The notes below the pieces were generated by a model, which was given only the letters and a program-made list of their open reading frames with translations, was not told where the DNA came from and made no database searches. 64,000 bases of DNA. It comes from Curtobacterium luteum. Its GTDB lineage: Bacteria; Actinomycetota; Actinomycetes; Actinomycetales; Microbacteriaceae. Positions 1-8,642 of this stretch are shown here, piece after piece. The position numbers and the translations under genes were made by a program. Each line of letters opens with the position of its first letter. Position 1 is the first letter of the stretch. Location of the stretch: assembly GCF_014646995.1 (NCBI RefSeq), contig NZ_BMOI01000002.1, positions 60,486 through 124,485 on the forward strand. Direction: 5' to 3'.

Positions 1-513
1 CGACCCGACGACGGCGCCCTCCCGGACCACCAGGTCGACGAGGCAGGTGCGCTCGAGGATGGTGACGTGGCGGCGGTGCAGCGCGTCGACGAGGGTCCGC
101 TCGATCGCGGCCCCCGTCGCGTCGCCGTCGGCGTGGACGACACGCCAGCGGCCGTGCGCTGCCTCGCGCCCGCGGGCGAGGTCGTCGCCGTACCGGTCGA
201 GGCTGGCGCGGTCGGTGGTGCGGTCGAACGGCACACCGAGGGCGAGCAGGTCGCGGACGCGGGCCGGCCCGTCGGTGCAGAGGACCTCGACCGCGCGGAC
301 GTCGGCGCTGCCGGCCGCCGCGACGTGCGTGTCCGCCTGGTGCAGTGCGGCGGAGTCGTCCGCGCCGAGCGCCACGGCGACCCCGCCCTGGGCGTACGCG
401 GTCGCGCCGTCGGTCAGCGACCCCTTCGTCACCAGGGTGACGTCGTGGCGGCTGCTCGCGCGGATCGCTGCGGTGAGCCCGGCGATCCCGGACCCGACGA
501 TGACGACGTGCAC
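1..513 (-). CDS. nadB: L-aspartate oxidase, N-terminal part (cut by window edge)
   Basis: Flavoenzyme that oxidises L-aspartate to iminoaspartate, the first step of de novo NAD synthesis. The visible 171 codons begin MHVVIVGSGIAGLTAAIRAS, a GxGxxG FAD-binding Rossmann fingerprint at residues 7-12, followed by TKGSLTDGATAYAQGGVAVA, typical of the succinate dehydrogenase/aspartate oxidase flavoprotein family. The GTG start follows GGGAGG at a good distance. The gene lies 32 bp downstream of nadA in the same direction and is probably co-transcribed with it; nadC and a cysteine desulfurase often follow but are outside the window. The C-terminal two thirds cannot be seen, so a fumarate-reductase-type paralogue is formally possible, but the nadA neighbour makes NadB very likely. 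Confidence 0.93.
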   Translation of the reverse strand, partial: MHVVIVGSGIAGLTAAIRASSRHDVTLVTKGSLTDGATAYAQGGVAVALGADDSAALHQADTHVAAAGSADVRAVEVLCTDGPARVRDLLALGVPFDRTTDRASLDRYGDDLARGREAAHGRWRVVHADGDATGAAIERTLVDALHRRHVTILERTCLVDLVVREGAVVGS

Positions 514-545
514 GGTGTGTTCCTCCCGTCCCGGCGGCTCGGGCG

Positions 546-1817
546 TCAGCCGCGCGGCTTGGCCGCGAGCATGCGCTCGAGGGCGACCTTGGCGTCGGCC
601 TGCACGTCGGCGGGCACGACGATCTCGTTGAGGACCTCGCCGCGGACGAGCGCCTCGAGCACCCAGGCCAGGTAGCCCGGGTGGATCCGGTACATCGTCG
701 AGCACGGGCAGACCACCGGGTCGAGGCAGAAGATCGTGTGCTGCGGGTACTCCGCGGCGAGCCGGTTCACCATGTTGATCTCGGTGCCGATCGCGAAGGT
801 CGTCGGCTCGGTCGCCGCGGCCACGGTCTTCCGGATGAGGTCGGTGCTGCCCGCGTGGTCCGCCGCGTCGACCACGGCCATCGGGCACTCCGGGTGGACG
901 ATGACCTGCACGCCGGGGTGGTCGCGCCGGGCCTGCTCGATCTGGTCGACGGTGAACCGGCGGTGCACCGAGCAGAAGCCGTGCCAGAGGACGACTCGGG
1001 CGTCGAGCAGGGTCTGCTCGTCGTTGCCCCCGAGCGCCTTCCGCGGGTTCCACATCGGCATGAGGTCGGTGCTGATGCCCATCGCCTTGGCGGTGTTGCG
1101 GCCGAGGTGCTGGTCGGGGAAGAACAGGACCCGCTGCCCGCGCTCGAACGCCCACTCGAGGACGGTGGCTGCGTTCGAGCTCGTGCAGACGATGCCGCCG
1201 TGCCGACCGCAGAACGCCTTGAGGTCCGCCGCGGAGTTCATGTAGGTGACGGGGATGACCGGGACGCGGCCGTCGGCGTCCGGCTCCGTGCCGTAGACCT
1301 GCTCGAGCTCGGCCCAGGCCTGCTCGACGCTGTCGATGTCGGCCATGTCGGCCATCGAGCACCCCGCGGCGAGGTTCGGCAGGATGACCCGCTGGTCGTC
1401 CCGGGCGAGGATGTCGGCGGTCTCGGCCATGAAGTGCACACCGCAGAACACGATCGCCTCGGCGTCGGGCTTCGTCAGGGCGGCGTTGGCGAGCTGGAAC
1501 GAGTCGCCGAGGAAGTCCGCGTGCCGGACGACCTCGTCGCGCTGGTAGAAGTGCCCGAGGACGACGACCCGGTCGCCGAGGGTGGCCTTCGCCCGCTCGA
1601 TGCGCTCGTGCAGCTCCTCGTCGCTCGCGGTCTTGTACTCGTCCGGGATGCCGCCCTGCCGCGGGGCACCGGTCGGGATGACGTCGGACATCGACGAACC
1701 CGGACCGTACCCGGGCCGGGAGTCGAAGGTCCAGGTCGGCATCGCGAGGTCCGGCGTGCACGTGGCGCCGTCGGCCTTGCCGTTGGAGATGCGTTCGATG
1801 GTGGTGGCGATGGACAC
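546..1817 (-). CDS. nadA: Quinolinate synthase
   Basis: Iron-sulfur enzyme that condenses iminoaspartate with dihydroxyacetone phosphate to give quinolinate in the cytoplasm. The 423-residue product carries VLGHFYQRDEVVRHADFLGD (about residues 86-105), FCGVHFMAET (C125), GFCSVHRRF (C282) and VCPCSTMYRIHPGYL near the C terminus. The cysteines in these three contexts are the expected 4Fe-4S ligands. It is longer than the roughly 350-370 residue bacterial norm because of an N-terminal extension of about 55 residues, as in other actinobacterial NadA. The GTG start at 1817 has AGGAACC upstream and sits 8 bp after the stop of the Nudix regulator, so regulator, nadA and nadB form one operon. Confidence 0.97.
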   Translation of the reverse strand: MSIATTIERISNGKADGATCTPDLAMPTWTFDSRPGYGPGSSMSDVIPTGAPRQGGIPDEYKTASDEELHERIERAKATLGDRVVVLGHFYQRDEVVRHADFLGDSFQLANAALTKPDAEAIVFCGVHFMAETADILARDDQRVILPNLAAGCSMADMADIDSVEQAWAELEQVYGTEPDADGRVPVIPVTYMNSAADLKAFCGRHGGIVCTSSNAATVLEWAFERGQRVLFFPDQHLGRNTAKAMGISTDLMPMWNPRKALGGNDEQTLLDARVVLWHGFCSVHRRFTVDQIEQARRDHPGVQVIVHPECPMAVVDAADHAGSTDLIRKTVAAATEPTTFAIGTEINMVNRLAAEYPQHTIFCLDPVVCPCSTMYRIHPGYLAWVLEALVRGEVLNEIVVPADVQADAKVALERMLAAKPRG

Positions 1818-1825
1818 GTCGGTTC

Positions 1826-2533
1826 CTATCGGTGCTTCGGTGTGGTGGCCGGCTGCAACGGACCGTTGTCCGCGTACGCCAGGTCGGGGTTCGAGCGGTA
1901 GAGCCGGGCGGGTCGGTGCCGCCCCCCGCTCGTGGTCTCGTCCGTCGGCAGGACCGCGTCGGTCTTCTCGACCTGCCGCCGGAAGTTCGCGGGGTCGAGC
2001 GCTCGCCCGAGCACCGCCTCGTAGACGCCGCGGAGCTCGGCGAGCGTGAACCGGTCGCCGAGGAACGCCTGCGCGATGCGGGAGTACGACATCTTGTTCC
2101 GCAGGCGCCAGAGGGCGTACGCCACGATGCGGTCGTGGTCGAACGCGAGCGGCGGGTGCTCGTCGGCGAGGAACCACCGGACGTTCCAGTCGTCGGGCAC
2201 GACGTTCGCCTCGTCCGGGTGCACCAGGGCCCAGTACACGATGGACACCACCCGGTTCGGCGAGCGGTCCACGTCGCCGAACGCGTACAGCTGCTCGAGG
2301 TACCGCGGCTGCACGTTGGTGGTCTCGCGCAGGCGTGCGGCCGCCGAGTCCTCGAGGCCCTCGTCCGGCTGCACCCAGCCGCCCGGGAGCGCCCACGACC
2401 CCTCGAACGGTTCGGCGACGCGGCGCACGAGCGGCATCCACAGCGCCGGTGCGCCGGTGTCGGGGTGCGGGCGCAGCGCGACGATCACGGTGGACACCGC
2501 GACGCGGATGGGGGCTTCAGGAGATAGTGTCAT
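1826..2533 (-). CDS. nrtR: Nudix-domain transcriptional regulator of NAD synthesis (NrtR-like)
   Basis: Predicted 235-residue repressor combining an ADP-ribose-pyrophosphatase-like Nudix domain (about residues 5-135; FEGSWALPGGWVQPDEGLED followed by AARLRETT in the Nudix box position) with a C-terminal winged helix (about 150-225; MSYSRIAQAFLGDRFTLAEL and FRRQVEKTDAVLP). In the NrtR family the Nudix domain senses ADP-ribose or related NAD metabolites and the winged helix binds operators of NAD genes. Location directly ahead of nadA-nadB fits that role. I chose the ATG at 2533, which lies inside the 47-bp near-palindrome; an in-frame GTG at 2581 would add 16 residues. Whether it keeps hydrolase activity is unknown; the Nudix glutamates are only partly conserved. 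Confidence 0.88.
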   Translation of the reverse strand: MTLSPEAPIRVAVSTVIVALRPHPDTGAPALWMPLVRRVAEPFEGSWALPGGWVQPDEGLEDSAAARLRETTNVQPRYLEQLYAFGDVDRSPNRVVSIVYWALVHPDEANVVPDDWNVRWFLADEHPPLAFDHDRIVAYALWRLRNKMSYSRIAQAFLGDRFTLAELRGVYEAVLGRALDPANFRRQVEKTDAVLPTDETTSGGRHRPARLYRSNPDLAYADNGPLQPATTPKHR

Positions 2534-2569
2534 TGTGACTCGAAGTGTTCGGGTTGCGATGACTCTATC
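2523..2569. promoter_or_regulatory. 47-bp near-palindrome, candidate NrtR operator/promoter
   Basis: The two 23-base arms, counted inward from each end, agree at 17 of 23 positions: GATAG, one mismatch, GTCAT, one mismatch, G, then CGAA close to the centre at 2546. The element covers the ATG of the Nudix regulator and the likely minus-strand promoter. Its size suggests two repressor dimers or a multi-site operator. Autoregulation of the nad operon is an inference from position. Confidence 0.7.
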
Positions 2570-2636
2570 ACCGGGTTTCACGAGTCGGTAACACCGCCGA
2601 AAACTCGTCCGTTGAGCGCACGCCTACGGTGAGGGC

Positions 2637-2918
2637 ATGACGACGGTGACGAGGATGCACGCGGTGGTTTCGGGCACGGTGCAGGGGGTCGGTTTCCGGT
2701 ACTGGACGGCACGGAAGGCGGACGGGCTCGAGCTCGTCGGGTACGCCCGGAACCTGTTCGACGGGACGGTCGAGGTCGAGGCGGAGGGGCCGTCGCCGGC
2801 CGTCGACCGTCTCATGGAGCTGCTGCAGAGCGGACCCCCCTCTGCCGAGGTGACCGAGGTCGCGCTGCGCCCGGTCGTCCCGCACGGCGACACCGAGGGG
2901 TTCTCGATCCTCCACTGA
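2637..2918 (+). CDS. acyP: Acylphosphatase
   Basis: Small cytosolic enzyme that hydrolyses the carboxyl-phosphate bond of acyl phosphates. The 93-residue length is typical. The signature VSGTVQGVGFRYW (about residues 11-23) contains the phosphate-binding loop and catalytic Arg, and GYARNLFDGTVEVEAEG supplies the catalytic Asn (about residue 39). It is transcribed divergently from the NAD operon and stands alone. The ATG follows GAGGGC. Confidence 0.96.
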   Translation: MTTVTRMHAVVSGTVQGVGFRYWTARKADGLELVGYARNLFDGTVEVEAEGPSPAVDRLMELLQSGPPSAEVTEVALRPVVPHGDTEGFSILH

Positions 2919-3070
2919 ACGCGGTGCACGGCGGAACGGCGGGGTCGCGTCCGAGCGGACCTGCCGCGTGTCGGGCGGAAGCGGAATAATCGAATCCGTT
3001 CAGGCGGTTGCCCTGTCTGCGCTCCGGCGCCCCCTCGTCCCGCACGTCGCGATCCTCCCAGGAGCCCCGC

Positions 3071-4546
3071 ATGACCCAGGCCGTCGATTCCGCACCCCGG
3101 ACCGGGAGCGTGACGCAGCCGTCGCCCGGCGAGACCCGACTCGTGATCGGACTCCTGCTCGTCTCGGCCTTCGTGGTCATCCTCAACGAGACGATCATGG
3201 GCGTGGCGCTGCCCCGGCTCATGGACGACCTCGGGATCAGCGCCGCCACCGGGCAGTGGCTCACGACCGGCTTCCTGCTCACCATGGCCGTCGTGATCCC
3301 GGTCACCGGCTTCCTGCTGCAGCGCTTCGACACGCGTCCGGTGTTCGTGTGGGCGATGAGCCTGTTCTCCGCCGGGACCCTGATCGCACTCCTCGCGCCC
3401 GGGTTCTCGATGCTGCTCGTCGGACGCATCGTCCAGGCCAGCGGGACGGCGATCATGATGCCGCTCCTGATGACCACCGTGCTCACCCTGGTCGAGCCCG
3501 CGCACCGCGGTCGCGTCATGGGCAACATCTCGATCGTCATCTCCGTCGCACCGGCCGTCGGCCCGACGATCTCCGGGCTGATCCTCAACGCGTTCTCGTG
3601 GCGGTGGCTCTTCGGCTTCGTGCTGCCGATCGCGATCGCCGCGCTCGTCCTCGGCATGGTCAAGGTCCGGAACGTCTCGACGCCGCGGAAGGCCCCGATC
3701 GACGTCGTGTCGGTGGTCGTCTCCGCCGTCGCGTTCGGCGGCATCGTCTACGGCCTGTCGAGCATCGGCGAAGCGGGATCGACCGGGCCGCTGGTGCCGG
3801 TCCTGTCGCTCGTGGTCGGGTTCGTGGCGCTCGCGCTCTTCGTGTTCCGCCAGACCCGTCTCCAGCGCACCGACTCCGCCCTGCTCGACCTGCGCACGTT
3901 CCGGACGCGCGGGTTCACGGTCCCGATCGTCGCGATGGTGATCAGCTTCATGGCGATGTTCGGCACGCTCATCCTGCTGCCGATCTACATTGAGCGCGTC
4001 CTCGGGCTCGAGGTCCTGCAGGTCGGGCTCCTCCTGCTCCCCGGCGGCCTCATCATGGGCCTGCTCTCCCCGGTCGTCGGTCGCGTCTACGACCGCCGTG
4101 GCCCGCGGGTGCTCCTCGTCCCGGGGGCGATCATCGTCAGTGCCGTCCTCTGGGCGCTCTCGACCGTCGGTGTCGAGACCAGCGTGTGGTTCGTGCTCGG
4201 CGCACACGTCGTGCTGAGCATCGGACTCGCCCTGACCTTCACGCCGCTGTTCACCGCGGCGCTCGGCGGACTCCCGCCGACGCTGTACTCGCACGGCAGC
4301 GCGGTCCTCGGCACCGCCCAGCAGCTCGCCGGTGCGGCCGGCACCGCGCTCTTCGTGACGCTGCTGACGATCGGGGCGGCCGGCGCGGCGACCTCGGGCG
4401 CGGACGACGTCGCGGCGGCCACCGCGGTGGGCGTCCGGACGGCGTTCCTCGTCGGGGCGGTCATCTCGCTGGTGGGCATCGCGACCGCCTCGATGGTCCG
4501 CCGCCCGGCGACCCCGGAGGGCGCGCCCGCTCCCGCGGTGCACTGA
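3071..4546 (+). CDS. MFS drug-efflux-type transporter (DHA2/EmrB-like)
   Basis: Integral membrane protein of 491 residues with about 13-14 hydrophobic segments, matching the 14-helix DHA2 family of proton antiporters. LNETIMGVALPRLMDDLGIS (about residues 37-56) and RIVQASGTAIMMPLL are the family motifs after helix 1 and in helix 4; GNISIVISVAPAVGPTISGL corresponds to antiporter motif C in helix 5. The ATG at 3071 has CAGGAG upstream and was preferred over an upstream in-frame ATG without a ribosome site. It probably exports a hydrophobic drug or metabolite; the substrate cannot be inferred. No regulator gene is adjacent. Confidence 0.9.
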   Translation: MTQAVDSAPRTGSVTQPSPGETRLVIGLLLVSAFVVILNETIMGVALPRLMDDLGISAATGQWLTTGFLLTMAVVIPVTGFLLQRFDTRPVFVWAMSLFSAGTLIALLAPGFSMLLVGRIVQASGTAIMMPLLMTTVLTLVEPAHRGRVMGNISIVISVAPAVGPTISGLILNAFSWRWLFGFVLPIAIAALVLGMVKVRNVSTPRKAPIDVVSVVVSAVAFGGIVYGLSSIGEAGSTGPLVPVLSLVVGFVALALFVFRQTRLQRTDSALLDLRTFRTRGFTVPIVAMVISFMAMFGTLILLPIYIERVLGLEVLQVGLLLLPGGLIMGLLSPVVGRVYDRRGPRVLLVPGAIIVSAVLWALSTVGVETSVWFVLGAHVVLSIGLALTFTPLFTAALGGLPPTLYSHGSAVLGTAQQLAGAAGTALFVTLLTIGAAGAATSGADDVAAATAVGVRTAFLVGAVISLVGIATASMVRRPATPEGAPAPAVH

Positions 4547-4664
4547 GCCCGGGCACGTCGGCGCGCCGCCGCGTCGCCGGGGCCCGCTGCGGCCGTCGTT
4601 CCCTCGGGGCAGGTCGGCACGCACCCCACCCCGGCTGCCGGCGGCGCGTGGCATCGTGGGCGCC

Positions 4665-5912
4665 ATGCGGTCGACAGCGAGCGAGCTCAACTGGTCCGGC
4701 ACGGTCACCTACACGGCCGAGCGCATCCTCCGTCCGACCTCCGTCGCCGAGGCCGCGGAGATCGTCGCCCGCTCCCCGCGGGTGCACGGCCTCGGCACCC
4801 GGCACTCCTTCAACGACGTCGCCGACTCCCCCGGCGTGCTGCTCGACCTCACCGACATCCCGACCGACCTCCAGGTCGACGCCGAGCGGCGGACCGCGAC
4901 GATGGGCGCCGGCACGCGCTACGGCCTCGTCGCCCCGGACCTCGACCGCGCCGGGTTCGCCCTGCACAACACGGGGTCGCTGCCGCACATCTCGATCGGC
5001 GGCGCGATCGCCACCGGCACGCACGGCTCCGGCACGACCCTCGGATCGCTGAGCACCGCGGTCCGTTCCCTCGAGCTGATCGGTCCGGACGGGGGTCTCC
5101 GTACCGTCCACCGCGGCGACCCCGGCTTCGACGGCACCGTCCTGCACCTCGGCCTGTTCGGCATCGTCACCCGCGTGACCCTCGACGTCGAACCCTCGTA
5201 CCGCATGCGGCAGGACACCTACGGTCCGGTCCCGTGGGACGTCTTCACCGCGAACGTGGCAGGCATCCACACCGCCGGCTACTCGGTCTGCTCGTACACG
5301 GTCTTCGGCGACGAGATCAGCGAGGTCCTGGTGAAGTCGCGCGTGCCCGACGGGGCGAACGACGTCACCGTCCCGGACGGCCTCCTCGGCGCCCCGAAGC
5401 GCCCGGGGACCCCCGGCGACGGCCACCACACGGCCCGCGACGGGTCGGTCGGCCCGTGGTGGGACCGCCTCCCGCACTTCCCCATCGAGTCGGTGCCGAG
5501 CGTCGGGTCCGAGGTGCAGAGCGAGCACTTCGTGCCCCTCCGGCACGCGGCGGCCGCGCTCGACGCCGTCCGCACGATGGCCGACCGGATCCACCCGCAC
5601 CTGCACGTCTGCGAACTCCGCACGATGGCCGCGGACCCGTTCTGGCTGAGCCCGACCCAGGGCGAGGACGTCCTCTGCATCGCGTTCACCTGGCGGAAGC
5701 ACCCCGCCGAGGTGGCAGCGCTGCTCCCGGACCTCGAGGCGCTGCTCGCCCCGTACGACGGGCGCCCGCACTGGGGGAAGATGAGTTCCCTGGACGGCGA
5801 GGCGATCGCCGGGCTGTACCCGCGCCTCCCGGCCGTCCGCGACCTCGTCCGCGCAGCGGACCCGGACCGGGTCTTCGGCTCCGCCTTCGCCGAGCGTGTG
5901 CTCGGAGTCTGA
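4665..5912 (+). CDS. Alditol oxidase (FAD-linked, AldO/xylitol oxidase family)
   Basis: Predicted to oxidise the terminal hydroxyl of alditols such as xylitol or sorbitol with O2, releasing aldose and H2O2. The product has 415 residues, close to Streptomyces AldO. It has the PCMH/VAO-type FAD domain at the N terminus: LNWSGTVTYTAERILRPTSV, then GLGTRHSFNDVA with H47 in the place of the histidine that covalently holds FAD in AldO, and ISIGGAIATGTHGSG around residues 108-122. The C-terminal half matches the D-arabinono-lactone oxidase domain (HPHLHVCELRTM, FGSAFAERVL). ATG 4665 is preferred; an in-frame GTG lies 9 bp upstream. The gene stands between an MFS exporter and a convergent 2H phosphoesterase, so context gives no substrate. 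Confidence 0.88.
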   Translation: MRSTASELNWSGTVTYTAERILRPTSVAEAAEIVARSPRVHGLGTRHSFNDVADSPGVLLDLTDIPTDLQVDAERRTATMGAGTRYGLVAPDLDRAGFALHNTGSLPHISIGGAIATGTHGSGTTLGSLSTAVRSLELIGPDGGLRTVHRGDPGFDGTVLHLGLFGIVTRVTLDVEPSYRMRQDTYGPVPWDVFTANVAGIHTAGYSVCSYTVFGDEISEVLVKSRVPDGANDVTVPDGLLGAPKRPGTPGDGHHTARDGSVGPWWDRLPHFPIESVPSVGSEVQSEHFVPLRHAAAALDAVRTMADRIHPHLHVCELRTMAADPFWLSPTQGEDVLCIAFTWRKHPAEVAALLPDLEALLAPYDGRPHWGKMSSLDGEAIAGLYPRLPAVRDLVRAADPDRVFGSAFAERVLGV

Positions 5913-5993
5913 CGACGGGCGTCGGATCGCGCGCAGCGTCGCCCGCGCGGTCGACGACCGGCCAGGAGGCCCGTCCCGTGTCCGCCCCGTCGC

Positions 5994-6491
5994 TCACCCG
6001 AGCGGCGTCACCGTCTTCGTGTCCCCGTCCCAGAACCGGACGCCGCCCACCTCGAGCACGTCGGGCAACGGCGCCCGGCGGAGCGCGGCGACCGCGCGCG
6101 GCAGGTCGACGTCGCGCACGCGGCGTGCGAGCGTGAGGTGCGGCGACCACGCTCCCGGCAGCACGGTGTCGGCCCCGCCGGGTGCGGCTCGGTGCACCGC
6201 GACGTGGAACGCGGCGAGCGCCTGTTCCACCACCACGGCCCGGACGAGCACCGACCGCTCGGTCCCGGCCGGGAAGAGCAGCACGCCGCCGACCCGGAGC
6301 TCCGTCGGCACCGGTGCGTCGAACCCGGCCGGGACGGCGAGGTCCGGGCCGGCCGTCAGCGTCACGTGCGGAGCGTTCGACGCGGACACGTGCCGGCCGA
6401 GGCTCGGCAGGTCGTCGGCGATCAGCGCGTCCCACACCGCTCGCACGGCAGCGTCCGCCGCGGGGGTCAGGACGAGTTCGATGCTCAGCAC
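5994..6491 (-). CDS. 2H phosphoesterase / 2'-5' RNA ligase family protein
   Basis: About 165 residues with the two HxT/S motifs that define the 2H fold: APHVTLTAG (about residues 40-48) and SPHLTLARR (about 115-123). Family members cleave or form 2'-5' phosphodiester or cyclic phosphate bonds in RNA fragments or nucleotides; many are uncharacterised. The start is uncertain: I placed it at GTG 6491 (VLSIELVL), where homologous proteins begin. An upstream in-frame start would add 23 residues of low-complexity sequence. No clear ribosome site is visible. It is convergent with the alditol oxidase and divergent from metQ. Confidence 0.8.
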   Translation of the reverse strand: MLSIELVLTPAADAAVRAVWDALIADDLPSLGRHVSASNAPHVTLTAGPDLAVPAGFDAPVPTELRVGGVLLFPAGTERSVLVRAVVVEQALAAFHVAVHRAAPGGADTVLPGAWSPHLTLARRVRDVDLPRAVAALRRAPLPDVLEVGGVRFWDGDTKTVTPLG

Positions 6492-6651
6492 GCGTCCGAG
6501 TGAACCGGACGGCGCTGTCACACGGCTGTAACACGGCGGAACGCAACTCGCGGCATCCACCGGTCACCGGTCACACTCGTCGGACGCCGCGGACCGCCGA
6601 TGCTCCGTGTGCCGTCGAAGACCCCGCACAGCCCAGCCCACGAGGAGCACC

Positions 6652-7602
6652 ATGTCCGCACCTGCACTGCCCCAGAAGCCGAAGGGCAAGCGTCCGATCG
6701 GCTGGATCGTCGCCGCGGCCGTCGTCGTCGCCGCGATCGTCGTCGCCGTGATCGTCGGTGCCGTCCGCTCCGGTGGGGACGGCGGCGCCGGGGCTGCCGG
6801 CGACAGCGCGGCGAAGACCGTGAAGATCGGTGTCGCCGACAAGGCGCTGCCGTACTGGAAGACGTACACGAAGCTCGCGAAGGACAAGCTGAACGTCACC
6901 GTGCAGCTGGTCAACTTCTCCGACTACTCGCTGCCGAACCCGGCGTTGAAGGACCAGCAGGTCGACATCAACCAGTTCCAGCACGTCCAGTACCTCGCGG
7001 ACTACAACGTCACCTCGAAGGACGACATCCAGCCGATCGGCTCGACCGCCGTCTACCCGCTGCCCCTGTACGCGACGAAGTACGACAGCGCCTCGGCCCT
7101 GCCGGCGAACGCGAAGGTCGCGATCCCGAACGATGCGATCAACCAGGCGCGTGCGCTCCTCGTGCTGCAGGACGCGAAGCTCCTGACGCTGAAGGACGGT
7201 GGCACCGCGTTCTCGACGACCGCGGACATCGAGACCCACAAGGTCGACGTGCAGACGCTCGACGCCTCGCAGACCGCGAACGCACTCCAGCAGGGCTCCG
7301 TCGCGGCCGCCGTCGTGAACAACAACTTCGCGACCGCCGCCGGCCTGCCGGTGAAGCACGTCATCTCGAAGGACGACCCGTCGAGCGCCAGCGCTGCTCC
7401 GTACGTCAACGTGTTCGCCGTCCGTGACGCCGACAAGGACAACTCGACCTACCTGGCGCTCGCCAAGCTGTTCCAGGACAGCTCCGTGCAGCAGGCGTTC
7501 AAGGAGGACTACCCGCAGGCCGTCGCGCGCAACGTGAGCGCGGCCGACCTGCAGAGCGAGCTCGCGACCGTCGAGCAGGACGCGAAGGCGGCCAAGCAGT
7601 AG
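6652..7602 (+). CDS. metQ: Methionine-type ABC transporter substrate-binding protein (membrane-anchored)
   Basis: Extracytoplasmic binding protein of the MetQ/NlpA family, expected to bind methionine or a derivative for the MetNI importer. The mature region starts KTVKIGVADKALPYWKTYTK and contains DQQVDINQFQHVQYLADYN and KVAIPNDAINQARALLVLQD, all characteristic of MetQ. Unusually there is no lipobox cysteine: residues about 15-37 form one long hydrophobic segment followed by VRSGGDGG, so the protein looks anchored by an uncleaved N-terminal helix. ATG 6652 has GAGGAG at a good spacing. It is the first of three coupled genes (1-bp overlap with metN). Exact substrate is inferred from the family. 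Confidence 0.9.
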   Translation: MSAPALPQKPKGKRPIGWIVAAAVVVAAIVVAVIVGAVRSGGDGGAGAAGDSAAKTVKIGVADKALPYWKTYTKLAKDKLNVTVQLVNFSDYSLPNPALKDQQVDINQFQHVQYLADYNVTSKDDIQPIGSTAVYPLPLYATKYDSASALPANAKVAIPNDAINQARALLVLQDAKLLTLKDGGTAFSTTADIETHKVDVQTLDASQTANALQQGSVAAAVVNNNFATAAGLPVKHVISKDDPSSASAAPYVNVFAVRDADKDNSTYLALAKLFQDSSVQQAFKEDYPQAVARNVSAADLQSELATVEQDAKAAKQ

Positions 7603-8642
7603 TGCCCGCGCTCGTCGAACTCCGCGGCGTCTCGAAGCACTACCGCCGCGCCGACACCGGCGAGTCCGTCACCGCGGTCGACGACGTCGACCTGGACGTG
7701 CACCAGGGCGAGGTCCTCGGGGTGATCGGGTACTCCGGTGCCGGCAAGTCGACGCTCGTCCGGCTCGTCAACGCCCTGGAGCTCCCGAGCTCCGGGTCGG
7801 TGACGGTCGCCGGACAGGAGCTGACGGCGATCCCCGAGCGGGATCGCCGTCAGGCGCGTCGGCGGATCGGGATGATCTTCCAGCAGTTCAACCTGTTCCG
7901 CTCCCGGACGATCGCGGGCAACGTCGCGTACCCGCTCAAGGTCGCTGGCGTCGCGAAGCCGGAACGCGACCGCCGGGTGGCGGAGCTGCTCGACTTCGTC
8001 GGGTTGCTCGACCGTGCGTACGCCTACCCCGAACAGCTCTCCGGCGGGCAGAAGCAGCGCGTCGGCATCGCCCGGGCGCTCGCGTCGAACCCCGAGCTGC
8101 TCCTCGCCGACGAGGCCACCAGTGCCCTCGACCCGGACACCACGTCGGAGGTGCTCGGCCTGCTCCGCCGGGTGAACCGGGAGCTCGGCGTCACCATCAT
8201 CGTCATCACGCACGAGATGGACGCCGTGCGGCAGATCGCCGACCGCGTCGCCGTCATGGAGCACGGCCGCGTGGTCGAGGTCGGCGACCTGTACGACGTG
8301 TTCTCGGCGCCGAAGACCCCGGCGGCCCAGCGCTTCGTCCGGACCGCTCTGCACGACCGGCCCTCGGCCGAGCAACTCGCACGGCTCCGCACGCACCACC
8401 CGGGACGGCTGGTCACGGTGCAGATCTCGGACGAGGTCGGCCTGCAGAACCGCATCGACGCGGCCTGGCGGTCGCACGGTGTCACGGCCGAGCTCGTGTT
8501 CGGCGGCGTCGGTGAGATCCGTGAGCGCCGCATCGGTTCGCTCACCTACGAGCTGACGAGCGACGATCCGTCCGCCGTCGACGAGGCCGTCGCCGCGCTC
8601 CGTGCGACCGGTACCACCGTGGACGAGGAGGCGGCAGCGTGA
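7602..8642 (+). CDS. metN: Methionine-type ABC transporter ATP-binding protein
   Basis: ATPase of the importer. Walker A is GYSGAGKSTL (about residues 43-52), the Q-loop is IFQQFNLF, the signature is LSGGQKQR, Walker B is LLLADEATSALD, and the switch histidine is in IVITHEMD. The C-terminal quarter (about 260-346) matches the NIL/ACT-like domain through which MetN senses cytoplasmic methionine, here LVTVQISDEVGLQNRIDA and GEIRERRIGSLTYEL. Length of 346 residues is normal. It starts with GTG overlapping the metQ stop by one base and ends in a 4-bp GTGA overlap with metI, so translation is coupled. Confidence 0.96.
   Translation: MPALVELRGVSKHYRRADTGESVTAVDDVDLDVHQGEVLGVIGYSGAGKSTLVRLVNALELPSSGSVTVAGQELTAIPERDRRQARRRIGMIFQQFNLFRSRTIAGNVAYPLKVAGVAKPERDRRVAELLDFVGLLDRAYAYPEQLSGGQKQRVGIARALASNPELLLADEATSALDPDTTSEVLGLLRRVNRELGVTIIVITHEMDAVRQIADRVAVMEHGRVVEVGDLYDVFSAPKTPAAQRFVRTALHDRPSAEQLARLRTHHPGRLVTVQISDEVGLQNRIDAAWRSHGVTAELVFGGVGEIRERRIGSLTYELTSDDPSAVDEAVAALRATGTTVDEEAAA

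Noticed and set aside
2624..4708. A 694-codon minus-strand open frame
   Set aside because: It is antisense to acyP and the MFS gene, with Arg/Asp/Glu-rich repetitive translation and no recognisable domain.
6492..6651. SAM riboswitch ahead of the metQNI operon
   Set aside because: The 160-bp gap lacks the conserved S-box cores; only TGTCACACGG/TGTAACACGG direct repeats are seen.
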